A stretch of 7,985 bases of DNA, from positions 1 through 7,985 of the forward strand of contig CALCHA010000034.1 in NCBI GenBank assembly GCA_937901265.1, read 5' to 3'. Positions 1-5,122 of this stretch are shown one piece after another. Origin of the DNA: an uncultured Phycisphaerales bacterium (GTDB lineage Bacteria > Planctomycetota > Phycisphaerae > WQYP01). The position numbers were made by a program, and so were the translations under genes. Position 1 is the stretch's first letter. Every line of letters starts with the position of its first letter. Under the pieces are notes generated by a model. The model worked only from the letters and a program-made list of their open reading frames with translations, had not been told where the DNA came from and did no database searches.

Positions 1-321
1 CATCGCGACATCGACCGGCGGAGCCCTGCTTTTGGCGAGGCGATTGCGGCGCGGCTGCACGAGCGGCCGGAGCTCGTGTCGGTAGCCCGGGCGCACTTGG
101 CGCGATGGCGGCGTACGGCGTCGGGGGCCGTGCTGCCAGCGCTGGATCAGTGGACCGCCGCGGTCGAGGGCCCATTGGAAAAGCTCCTGGAATTGCTGAC
201 CTCGCCGGACGAGCGTTCCACGCAGTTGCGGCAATCCAATCCCTTTGGCGGGGTGCTGACGGAGACGGAACGCAACACGATCCTGCGGGAATTTGCGGCA
301 CATGAAGCGAAAAGAGCTTGA
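1..321 (+). CDS. C-terminal part of a small hypothetical protein, partner of a nucleotidyltransferase-like gene (5' end off window)
   Basis: Frame 1 is open from the first base to a TGA at 319-321, giving 106 residues of a protein whose start lies upstream of the window. The sequence is mostly helical and charged. It contains a stretch HLARWRR, then DQW, then an SNPFGGVL segment followed by TETERNTILREF near the C-terminus. I recall similar tails (xPFxGVLxxxER) in short uncharacterised proteins encoded directly upstream of DUF6036-type nucleotidyltransferases; this is memory and I could not search it. The next reading frame starts at 302 inside this gene, a 20-nt overlap that suggests translational coupling and a two-gene unit, possibly toxin-antitoxin-like. 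No catalytic motif or membrane segment is visible. I am confident that it is coding and only moderately confident of the family link. Confidence 0.6.
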   Translation, partial: HRDIDRRSPAFGEAIAARLHERPELVSVARAHLARWRRTASGAVLPALDQWTAAVEGPLEKLLELLTSPDERSTQLRQSNPFGGVLTETERNTILREFAAHEAKRA

Positions 322-424
322 ACACATCATTCGCGCCGCCGCCGCCAACGCCAGCGTGCGCGACATCGTCGCTCCACGGGCGCAAGTTCGGCGGCTGGCA
401 ATCCCGCTCGTGGCTCGGCGTTAA
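302..424 (+). pseudogene. 5' remnant of a DUF6036-like nucleotidyltransferase gene
   Basis: An ATG at 302 overlaps the end of the upstream gene and opens a 40-codon frame ending in TAA at 422-424. Its first 23 residues, beginning MKRKELEHIIRAAAA and ending VRDIV, match my recollection of the N-terminus of DUF6036-type nucleotidyltransferases. In that family this helix is followed by a strand and a GSQAI/GS-type nucleotide-binding motif. Here the expected motif never appears: after about position 370 the sequence becomes arginine-rich and stops. A +1 shift would instead read a short tail to a TAA at 438-440 (frame 3), which I do not recognise. The catalytic core of a family usually near 180-200 residues is therefore absent, so the product should be inactive. 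The next gene begins only 30 bp later, so an internal deletion or rearrangement is likely. An unrelated 40-residue peptide cannot be excluded. Confidence 0.5.
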
Positions 425-454
425 TCCTCAAGACCGTTAACCGCCGGAGGCTTC

Positions 455-1393
455 ATGAAGGTTTCACGAATCGTCAGTGCCGCGCTCGTCCTGTCCGTCG
501 CCGCCATGGTACGCGCCGCCGCGATGCCGGGCACGCCAGCCCCCGCGCCCAATGCGGATGCCGCGCCCGCGGCGGCGAGCTCGACCAAGCCGTCGATCTT
601 CGTCTGTGGCGATTCGACCTCCAAATACTCCGGCTCCGAAAACATCAGTTCCGATATGCAGGGCTGGGGCACGCCGCTGGCGCTGTTCTTTGATCCAGCG
701 AAGGCGGAGGTGAAGAATGTGGGACACGCGGGTACCTCTTCGCTGACCTATTATCAGGGCGACTGGCCCAAAGTTTTGCCGCAGATCAAGGCGGGCGATT
801 TTGTGCTGATCGTCTTTGGGATCAACGACGGCGGACGAGCGACTCCCAACGGCATCGGTGACGAGACGACTCAGGGGCCGGCCGGGCCTGAGACCCATAC
901 CTACGGCTGGTACATGTCGAAAATGGCCACCGACGCTCGGGAAAAGGGCGCCCATCCGGTCTTTCTCACCGTCACGACCCGGAACATGTGGAGCAATCCC
1001 AAGGCGAAGTTCAAGGATGCCACCCCCATCGGCGCGCTGCCCGCCGACTACGACGCCAAGCAGGACACGATCGAGCGCGGCACAGGCGATGGCCGTTATG
1101 GCAAGTGGACCGAGGAAGTGGGCGCGAAGCTGCACATCCCCGTATTCGACCTGACGAATTACTGCGCCGACCGCTATGAAAAAATGGGCCGGGAGGAAGT
1201 GAACAAGCTCTACAAGGATCACAACCACACGCACGCGCCGGGGGCGAAGATCGTGGCGGAGTCGATCGTCTCGGGGCTCAAGGCGCTGAAAAACTCCCCC
1301 TTCACGCCGCTGCTCTCGGACGCCGGCAAGGCCCTGCCCACCGCCGATGCGAAGTATGTCAGCGACAACTTGGCGGACGCGCCGGCGAAGTGA
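455..1393 (+). CDS. Secreted SGNH-hydrolase, rhamnogalacturonan acetylesterase-like (CE12 type)
   Basis: This 312-residue protein belongs to the SGNH (GDSL-like) hydrolases and most resembles rhamnogalacturonan acetylesterases, which remove O-acetyl groups from the pectin backbone. Residues 1-23 look like a Sec signal peptide (MKVSR, hydrophobic core, ending VRAAA). An Ala/Pro-rich linker to about residue 45 follows, so the enzyme is probably exported. Block I is VCGDSTSKY with nucleophile Ser54. Block II is KNVGHAG (88-93). Block III is FGINDGG with Asn124, where many relatives have GHND. Block V is DHNHTHAPGA, giving Asp255 and His258 in the Asp-x-x-His pattern of the CE12 triad. The start is supported by GGAGG at 446-450, four bases before the ATG. 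A secreted lactonase is encoded convergently downstream. Substrate preference is inferred from family resemblance; another acetylated polysaccharide is possible. Confidence 0.88.
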   Translation: MKVSRIVSAALVLSVAAMVRAAAMPGTPAPAPNADAAPAAASSTKPSIFVCGDSTSKYSGSENISSDMQGWGTPLALFFDPAKAEVKNVGHAGTSSLTYYQGDWPKVLPQIKAGDFVLIVFGINDGGRATPNGIGDETTQGPAGPETHTYGWYMSKMATDAREKGAHPVFLTVTTRNMWSNPKAKFKDATPIGALPADYDAKQDTIERGTGDGRYGKWTEEVGAKLHIPVFDLTNYCADRYEKMGREEVNKLYKDHNHTHAPGAKIVAESIVSGLKALKNSPFTPLLSDAGKALPTADAKYVSDNLADAPAK

Positions 1394-1400
1394 AGCGGCG

Positions 1401-1426
1401 GCCCACGCCCATGGCCCACGCCCATG
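1401..1426. repeat. 13-bp perfect tandem duplication
   Basis: The unit GCCCACGCCCATG occurs at 1401-1413 and again, without change, at 1414-1426. GCCC at 1427-1430 starts a third unit. It lies just after the stop codon of the esterase gene. It may be a slippage product or the edge of a small dispersed element, and no function is evident. Confidence 0.85.
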
Positions 1427-1481
1427 GCCCCTGAGGGTGCCGCACATTGTCGTGCCAATCACCGACAACGCCCCCCAAAAA

Positions 1482-1525
1482 CACCTTCGTGTCCTTCATC
1501 CGCTTCGTGCCTTCGTGCTCCATCC
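1482..1525. repeat. CTTCGTG-type dispersed intergenic repeat (candidate)
   Basis: The stretch is made of iterated CTTCGTG and TCCTTC/TCCATC blocks: CACCTTCGTGTCCTTCATC, then CGCTTCGTGCCTTCGTG, then CTCCATC. On the other strand it reads as repeated GCACGAAG/GACACGAAG units. I recall very similar sequences scattered between genes in Verrucomicrobia, Planctomycetes and relatives. The internal repetition is seen directly; the dispersed status rests on memory. It sits about 16 bp past the lactonase stop codon. Confidence 0.5.
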
Positions 1526-1540
1526 GTTTCCGGCCACAAC

Positions 1541-2692
1541 TCACTTCATCGGCAAAAACCGCGGGCAAAACGGATAGGTCACCGCCACGGGCTCCCCCGT
1601 TTGCGTGAGCTTCCCCGTCTCCCCATCCACCGCAAACACCACCGCGTTGTTCCCATCGTGATTCGTCACCACCATCCACTTGCCCGTGGGATCGAACTCA
1701 AAATTCCGTGGCGTCCTGCCCTTGGTGGAGACCTCCTCCACCAGCGTTAATTTCCCGCCGTCGCCGACCGAAAAGACCGCCAGCAGCCCGTCCATCCCCA
1801 CCAGCCGGTTCGACGCATAAACAAACTTCCCGTTGGGATGCACCAGGATCTCGGCGCCGGTGCTGGTCCCCTTGAAATCGGCCGGCAGCGTCGAAATCCG
1901 CTGCGTTTCGCTCAGCGTTCCCTTGTCGCCATCCCAGTCCATCACGTGGATCGCGCTGCCCATCTCGGTCATCACATAGACGCGTTTGGCATCGGGTGAA
2001 AACGCAAAGTGCCGCGCCCCATCGCCGGGGGTCACGCTGGCGCTGGGCGGATCGTTGGGCATCAGCGTCCCTGCGGATTCATCATATTTATACGCAAACA
2101 TTTTGTCCGCCCCCAGGTCCGCGGCGAGCACGAATTTCCCGCCCGGCGCCTCCTGGATCGAATGGGCGAATGCGTGCGGCTGCCGCGCCTTGTTGGGCCC
2201 CGTGCCCACCTGCTGCACGAATGCCGTGCGATCCCCGAGGCGCCCATCCGCCTTGAGCGCCCAGACCCCGATGCTCCCCCCGCCATAGTTCGCCGCCAGC
2301 ACATGCTTGCCGGAATGATCGAGCGACACGTAACTGGTGTCCGGCCCCGTCGCCTGAACAGCGTTGAGAAACGTCAGTGTCCCCGCCTTGGCGTCCACGG
2401 CAAACGCGCTCACCCCGCCGCCGGGCTGTCCCTGAAATGTCGCCCCCGAATCGCAGGTGTAGAGGAACTTCCCATCCTTGGAGAAGCAGTAATAGGCCGG
2501 CGCCTGGACATCTTTGGCGACGGTCGTGATGTCCGAAATCTTGCCGGTGGCATCATCGAACACCCCGCGGCGAAATCCCAGGCCGCTGGCCTGATGGGTG
2601 CCGAAGAAGATCCACTCCTGCGCCCCGAGGGCAGCCGTCGCCGACATACCCGCAACCACCACCGCCGCCGCCGCCATCGCCAATCGCCGCAT
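1541..2692 (-). CDS. Secreted lactonase-family seven-bladed beta-propeller protein (PF10282)
   Basis: The 383-residue product matches the lactonase family that includes YbhE-type 6-phosphogluconolactonase, which hydrolyses sugar lactones. Family landmarks appear in order: FFGTH at the start of blade 1 (29-33), RQPHAFAHS (170-178; the family's PHxHS region), GARHFAFSPD (225-234), AEILVHPNGKFVYASNR (280-296) and GRTPRNFEFDPTGKW (325-339), followed by NHDGNN. Residues 1-24 form a signal peptide ending ALGA. The protein therefore probably acts outside the cytoplasm, where 6-phosphogluconolactone is an unlikely substrate; a free sugar lactone or another role is more plausible. The frame stays open upstream to 2917, but I chose the ATG at 2692. 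It carries the signal peptide and is preceded by GGAGGACT (2705-2698 on this strand), with eight bases between the GGAGG core and the ATG. The longer version would translate through the palindromic element. Confidence 0.88.
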   Translation of the reverse strand: MRRLAMAAAAVVVAGMSATAALGAQEWIFFGTHQASGLGFRRGVFDDATGKISDITTVAKDVQAPAYYCFSKDGKFLYTCDSGATFQGQPGGGVSAFAVDAKAGTLTFLNAVQATGPDTSYVSLDHSGKHVLAANYGGGSIGVWALKADGRLGDRTAFVQQVGTGPNKARQPHAFAHSIQEAPGGKFVLAADLGADKMFAYKYDESAGTLMPNDPPSASVTPGDGARHFAFSPDAKRVYVMTEMGSAIHVMDWDGDKGTLSETQRISTLPADFKGTSTGAEILVHPNGKFVYASNRLVGMDGLLAVFSVGDGGKLTLVEEVSTKGRTPRNFEFDPTGKWMVVTNHDGNNAVVFAVDGETGKLTQTGEPVAVTYPFCPRFLPMK

Positions 2693-2784
2693 CGCCAAGT
2701 CCTCCAAGAACACTTCTCCGCGCACAATAAACCCGCCTGCGCCCCTCGTCCATTCCGCGATGAAGGGGCGGGTATCAGGGCATG

Positions 2785-2901
2785 GCCATATTATTTGGCA
2801 ACCCAGCGTGTAGTTACGGCAGAAGTGGCACCCGCCTCGTCGGCTGATGCCACCATGGTCGGGCGACGAGGGCGTCGGCACCACTTGCCAAATAATATGG
2901 C
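2785..2901. repeat. Large imperfect inverted repeat with 17-bp perfect termini
   Basis: GCCATATTATTTGGCAA at 2785-2801 is the exact reverse complement of 2885-2901. Inside it, AGTGG (2824-2828) pairs with CCACT (2881-2885; its last base is shared with the right outer arm), and CCTCGTCG (2835-2842) pairs with CGACGAGG (2864-2871). Around the centre is the small palindrome ACCATGGT (2852-2859). The right half is compact, whereas the left half holds about 22 extra bases between outer and inner arms (2802-2823). The AT-rich termini contrast with the GC-rich surroundings. The element fills much of the divergent gap between the lactonase gene and the membrane-protein gene. It could be a MITE-like or REP-like mobile palindrome or a symmetric operator for divergent promoters. 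I found no convincing target-site duplication. Confidence 0.75.
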
Positions 2902-2946
2902 TGCACCCGGTTATCAACCCCGCGCAACTTCGCGAGGGACTATCCG

Positions 2947-2952
2947 TATACT
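2947..2952 (+). promoter_or_regulatory. Candidate -10 element for a leaderless transcript
   Basis: TATACT (one mismatch to TATAAT) lies six bases before the ATG at 2959. Transcription would then start at about the A of the start codon, which fits the absence of a Shine-Dalgarno sequence in front of this gene. No good -35 hexamer is visible 16-18 bp upstream, so the assignment is tentative. Confidence 0.4.
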
Positions 2953-2958
2953 GGCTCC

Positions 2959-3495
2959 ATGTCCATCCTCGCCTACCAATCCCCAGCCGAGCCCACCGTG
3001 GTCCGCCGCACCGCCGCGCGCTGGCTCAAAACCGCCGCCCGCGCCAGCGCGGCCGCCGCGATCATCGCCCTCGTCGTCCACGCAATCCTCACCTGGCAGC
3101 AAGCCCCCACGCCCCGCGCGTTTTTCCACGATCTCTTCGCCGACGACTACGCTCTCTCGCTCCCCGCCCTCGTCCTCGCCAGCACTGCCGCCGCCTTCGC
3201 GGCCCTCGCCACGCCCGTCCTTCGCGCCAACCGCGCCGCCTGCTACACCGCCTCCGCTCTGGTCATGCTCCTTCAGTGCCTCGGCTTGTTTTACCTCTTC
3301 ATCAGCATCGGCGGGAGCATCTTTTTCATCACCTCCCGCCAGCCCCTCTACCTCCTGTACCTCCCCGTCGTCGGCCTCGCCCTCCTCTCGGTCGGCCTGC
3401 TCTCCGATCTCAATCACCTTCTCCAATGGATCCCGAGGTACCCCAATGCCGAAACCACGCTCAACCGCTTCTTGCCGCGGTTACCGCTGGATTGA
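2959..3495 (+). CDS. Hypothetical four-helix integral membrane protein
   Basis: I do not recognise this 178-residue protein. A basic N-terminal segment (RRTAARWLKTAAR, 16-28) precedes the first hydrophobic stretch at about 28-46. Further stretches are at about 66-88, 95-124 (long, ending in Phe/Ile-rich sequence) and 130-150, predicting four transmembrane helices. The ends are short and soluble, and the C-terminus is rich in Pro and Arg. No catalytic or metal-binding motif is evident. No Shine-Dalgarno sequence precedes the ATG, but a TATACT box lies just upstream, so the mRNA may be leaderless. It is divergent from the lactonase gene across the inverted repeat and convergent with mutY, so it is probably monocistronic. 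Coding status rests on ORF length, the coherent hydrophobic pattern and the fit between its neighbours. Confidence 0.65.
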   Translation: MSILAYQSPAEPTVVRRTAARWLKTAARASAAAAIIALVVHAILTWQQAPTPRAFFHDLFADDYALSLPALVLASTAAAFAALATPVLRANRAACYTASALVMLLQCLGLFYLFISIGGSIFFITSRQPLYLLYLPVVGLALLSVGLLSDLNHLLQWIPRYPNAETTLNRFLPRLPLD

Positions 3496-3561
3496 TGGAT
3501 TAGCGCCAGCCATTTCTGCATCCGCACCTCCGCCCTCCGTACGTTTTTGCGGTCGCCGGGT

Positions 3562-4728
3562 TCAGAGGGCTGCTTCCACGATTTTTCCCACCAGCCGTGC
3601 CATGGGGAGTTCGCCGCCTATTTCCAGCGGCCAGGGCACCCACCGAAACTCCTCGTAGTGCTTGCCGCTGGCCGTCGCACAGGGTGGCAACAGGACGGGG
3701 TCACCCGAGGCTTCGGCGCGGATCACGGCGATGCGCATCGCCCGGTGCGTCAGGGCGTGGCGGACCTCGCCGCAGGCTTTGAAAGTGGTGACCTTCAGCC
3801 CCAGCTGCTCGCGCAGCATTCGCCGCACGCGCTCGGTGCCTTTTTGCGCATGGAGCACCGGCACCTCCCACATGCCCTCCCACACGCACCCCATCGGCCG
3901 CCGCATCATCAGCACCTCCATCCCCCTCTTCTCCCTGTTGTCTTCTGTCTTCTGACTTCTGCGAAGCAGCACCACCGCCAGACCGCGCACCACCGGCACC
4001 GCCGACTTCTTCGCTTTCACGGGCAACTCCATCTGACGACCCTCCGCGAGGGCGCGCCAGAAGGCTTTCACCGGGCAAAGCAGGCAGGCGGGGCGGCTGG
4101 GTGGGGGGGTGCAGACCGTCGCCCCCAGCTCCATCAGCGCCTGGTTCATGTCTCCGTAGCGTCCGGCCGGGGCGGCGGCCACGGCGTGGGTGGCGCTCGT
4201 CCAGAAGAAGGGCTGATTTTTGGCCTCAGCGATGTCGCGGTCGTAGCCGGTCAAGCGCGCCAGGACGCGCATCACGTTGCCATCGACCACGGGGGCGGGG
4301 AGGCCAAAGGCGATGCTGGCGACGGCGCCGGCGGTGTAGCGGCCGACGCCGGGGAGGTGCAGGAGCTCCTCGACGCTGGCGGGGAGGGCGCCGCGATGGT
4401 GCTCAACCAAGGCCCGGGCCGCGAGATGCAGATGGCGGGCGCGGCGATAGTAGCCCAGGCCAGCCCAGAGGCTGAGGACCTCCTGGAGGTCGGCGGCAGC
4501 CAGGGCGGCGATGGTGGGGAATCGCTGTAAGAACTTGCGATAGTAGGGCTTTACGGTTTCGACCTGGGTCTGCTGCAGCATTGTTTCACTGAGCCAGATC
4601 GCGTAGGGGTCCGTCGCGCCGCGCCAGGGCATGTCGCGCTTGGCGTCATCGTACCACCGCAACAGGTAGTGGTGCAGGTCCGAGATGGGCAATAGGGGTT
4701 GAAAATGGGCCGGTGTGGGGGTGTTCAT
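3562..4728 (-). CDS. mutY: A/G-specific adenine DNA glycosylase MutY (fourth Fe-S cysteine absent)
   Basis: The 388-residue product is a full-length MutY, which excises adenine mispaired with 8-oxoguanine in base excision repair. The N-terminal glycosylase domain has SETMLQQTQV with catalytic Glu48, the helix-hairpin-helix LPGVGRYTAGA (125-135) and VVDGNVMRVLAR with catalytic Asp149. The Fe-S loop shows Cys206, Cys215 and Cys218. The fourth ligand of the family pattern C-x6-C-x2-C-x5-C is Trp224 here, and the first spacing is eight residues, not six. The C-terminal NUDIX-like 8-oxoG recognition domain follows from about residue 245, with RRP (276-278), WEGMWEVP (283-290) and HALTH (324-328), where relatives have an FSH/FTH loop. 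A polar loop at 258-267 (SQKTEDNREK) looks like an inserted repeat. No Shine-Dalgarno sequence precedes the ATG, but TATAAT lies 11 bases upstream. Family identity is near certain. Confidence 0.96.
   Translation of the reverse strand: MNTPTPAHFQPLLPISDLHHYLLRWYDDAKRDMPWRGATDPYAIWLSETMLQQTQVETVKPYYRKFLQRFPTIAALAAADLQEVLSLWAGLGYYRRARHLHLAARALVEHHRGALPASVEELLHLPGVGRYTAGAVASIAFGLPAPVVDGNVMRVLARLTGYDRDIAEAKNQPFFWTSATHAVAAAPAGRYGDMNQALMELGATVCTPPPSRPACLLCPVKAFWRALAEGRQMELPVKAKKSAVPVVRGLAVVLLRRSQKTEDNREKRGMEVLMMRRPMGCVWEGMWEVPVLHAQKGTERVRRMLREQLGLKVTTFKACGEVRHALTHRAMRIAVIRAEASGDPVLLPPCATASGKHYEEFRWVPWPLEIGGELPMARLVGKIVEAAL
3938..3962. repeat. TCTTCTG-type low-complexity repeat inside mutY
   Basis: Here the plus strand reads TTGTCTTCTGTCTTCTGACTTCTG, an iteration of TCTTCTG/ACTTCTG. 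On the coding strand it encodes the polar SQKTEDN loop between the first two strands of the MutY NUDIX-like domain. I recall the same AGAAGACAGAAG-type sequence as a dispersed intergenic repeat in PVC-group and other environmental genomes, so an in-frame insertion tolerated in a surface loop is plausible. The dispersed status rests on memory. Confidence 0.45.
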
Positions 4729-4739
4729 AGGTGCAGGCC

Positions 4740-4745
4740 ATTATA
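4740..4745 (-). promoter_or_regulatory. Candidate -10 element of mutY
   Basis: Read on the minus strand this is a perfect TATAAT, 11 bases upstream of the mutY ATG. The expected transcription start would be about five bases before the start codon, leaving almost no leader. That agrees with the lack of a Shine-Dalgarno sequence. No recognisable -35 hexamer lies at the normal distance in the very GC-rich stretch beyond it. Confidence 0.45.
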
Positions 4746-4951
4746 ACCGAGGGGCAGGCGGCCGCGGGGGCCGGTGGGGGAGCGATGGGGCGTAATGCCG
4801 CCGCCCATCCAGACTTCCATTCGCCGCGCTAAAAATTTTCAAAAATAACAGCCCCAACTACCCCTTGCGGTCTACCATTTGTGCAGGCACTATTAGATCG
4901 ATACCCCTGATTGGGGAAGGCGCATAACTTGTTGAAAGAAGGTGGATAACG

Positions 4952-4963
4952 TGTTGCGCAACA
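4952..4963. promoter_or_regulatory. Perfect 12-bp palindrome upstream of the dcd promoter (candidate operator)
   Basis: TGTTGCGCAACA is a perfect palindrome that ends 18 bp before the TTGACA hexamer. Its length, symmetry and position suit a dimeric transcription factor. I do not recognise the binding protein and found no second copy in the window. Confidence 0.4.
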
Positions 4964-4981
4964 TTTGGTTAAAGTAGGCGA

Positions 4982-5009
4982 TTGACACCCCCAGATATAG
5001 TGCTATCGT
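4982..5009 (+). promoter_or_regulatory. Candidate sigma-70-type promoter for dcd
   Basis: A perfect -35 TTGACA (4982-4987) is followed after 16 bp by TATCGT (5004-5009), which matches four of six -10 bases. An extended -10 TG sits at 5001-5002. The predicted start near 5016 gives dcd a leader of about 107 nt. The spacer holds ATAG-TG-CTAT (4997-5006), a small inverted repeat overlapping the -10 that could bind a regulator. This is the best promoter in the window on sequence alone. Confidence 0.55.
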
Positions 5010-5074
5010 CTTGTTCGCTGCGATGTTTGCGGACCCTTGCTCCGCAGGATCGAGGCTGTTTCGCTGCCTTGTTG

Positions 5075-5098
5075 CGGCGGCGCGTGGACTCGCCGCCG
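5075..5098 (+). promoter_or_regulatory. GC-rich hairpin in the dcd 5' leader
   Basis: CGGCGGCG (5075-5082) pairs perfectly with CGCCGCCG (5091-5098) across the eight-base loop CGTGGACT. Two G-U wobble pairs can extend the base. The hairpin ends 24 bases before the dcd ATG and lacks a T-run, so it is not an intrinsic terminator. It might affect translation or transcript stability; function is inferred from position only. Confidence 0.4.
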
Positions 5099-5122
5099 TG
5101 ACCCTCTTTCACCGGAATTGCC

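Larger units (their letters stand above)
1394..1540. other. Convergent intergenic region with repeats
   Basis: This 147-bp gap separates the 3' ends of the esterase (+) and the lactonase (-). It contains a perfect 13-bp tandem duplication near 1401 and a CTTCGTG-type low-complexity segment near 1482. A 6-bp hairpin (TTGTCG at 1447-1452 with CGACAA at 1463-1468, 10-nt loop) is present but has no T-run on either strand, so I do not call a terminator. I see no gene here. Confidence 0.6.
4729..5122. other. Divergent regulatory intergenic region between mutY and dcd
   Basis: These 394 bases contain no convincing gene. Next to mutY lies a TATAAT, then a G-rich stretch, then an AT-rich patch (AAAAATTTTCAAAAATAAC, 4831-4849). 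A short hairpin CCCC-TGATT-GGGG is at 4904-4916. A 12-bp palindrome, a TTGACA promoter and a GC-rich hairpin follow on the dcd side and are listed separately. A second small hairpin, GCGGA/TCCGC, lies at 5029-5045. I saw no tRNA and no recognisable riboswitch core. Confidence 0.6.

Noticed and set aside
464..1468. 334-codon minus-strand open frame opposite the esterase gene
   Set aside because: Arg-rich shadow translation; the plus-strand SGNH protein has catalytic motifs, a signal peptide and a Shine-Dalgarno sequence.
1447..1468. Hairpin as a bidirectional terminator between the esterase and lactonase genes
   Set aside because: Only six pairs with a ten-base loop and no T-run on either strand.
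2693..2917. Upstream extension of the lactonase to 2917
   Set aside because: It would translate through the inverted repeat and bury the signal peptide; the ATG at 2692 has a good Shine-Dalgarno sequence.
2009..3658. 549-codon plus-strand open frame opposite the lactonase gene and overlapping the membrane-protein gene
   Set aside because: Its translation is low-complexity, rich in Pro/Arg/Ser, and matches no family. The lactonase on the other strand and the membrane protein in another frame explain the open frame in GC-rich DNA.
3547..4530. 327-codon plus-strand open frame opposite mutY
   Set aside because: Shadow of the mutY coding frame, His/Gly-rich and without recognisable motifs.
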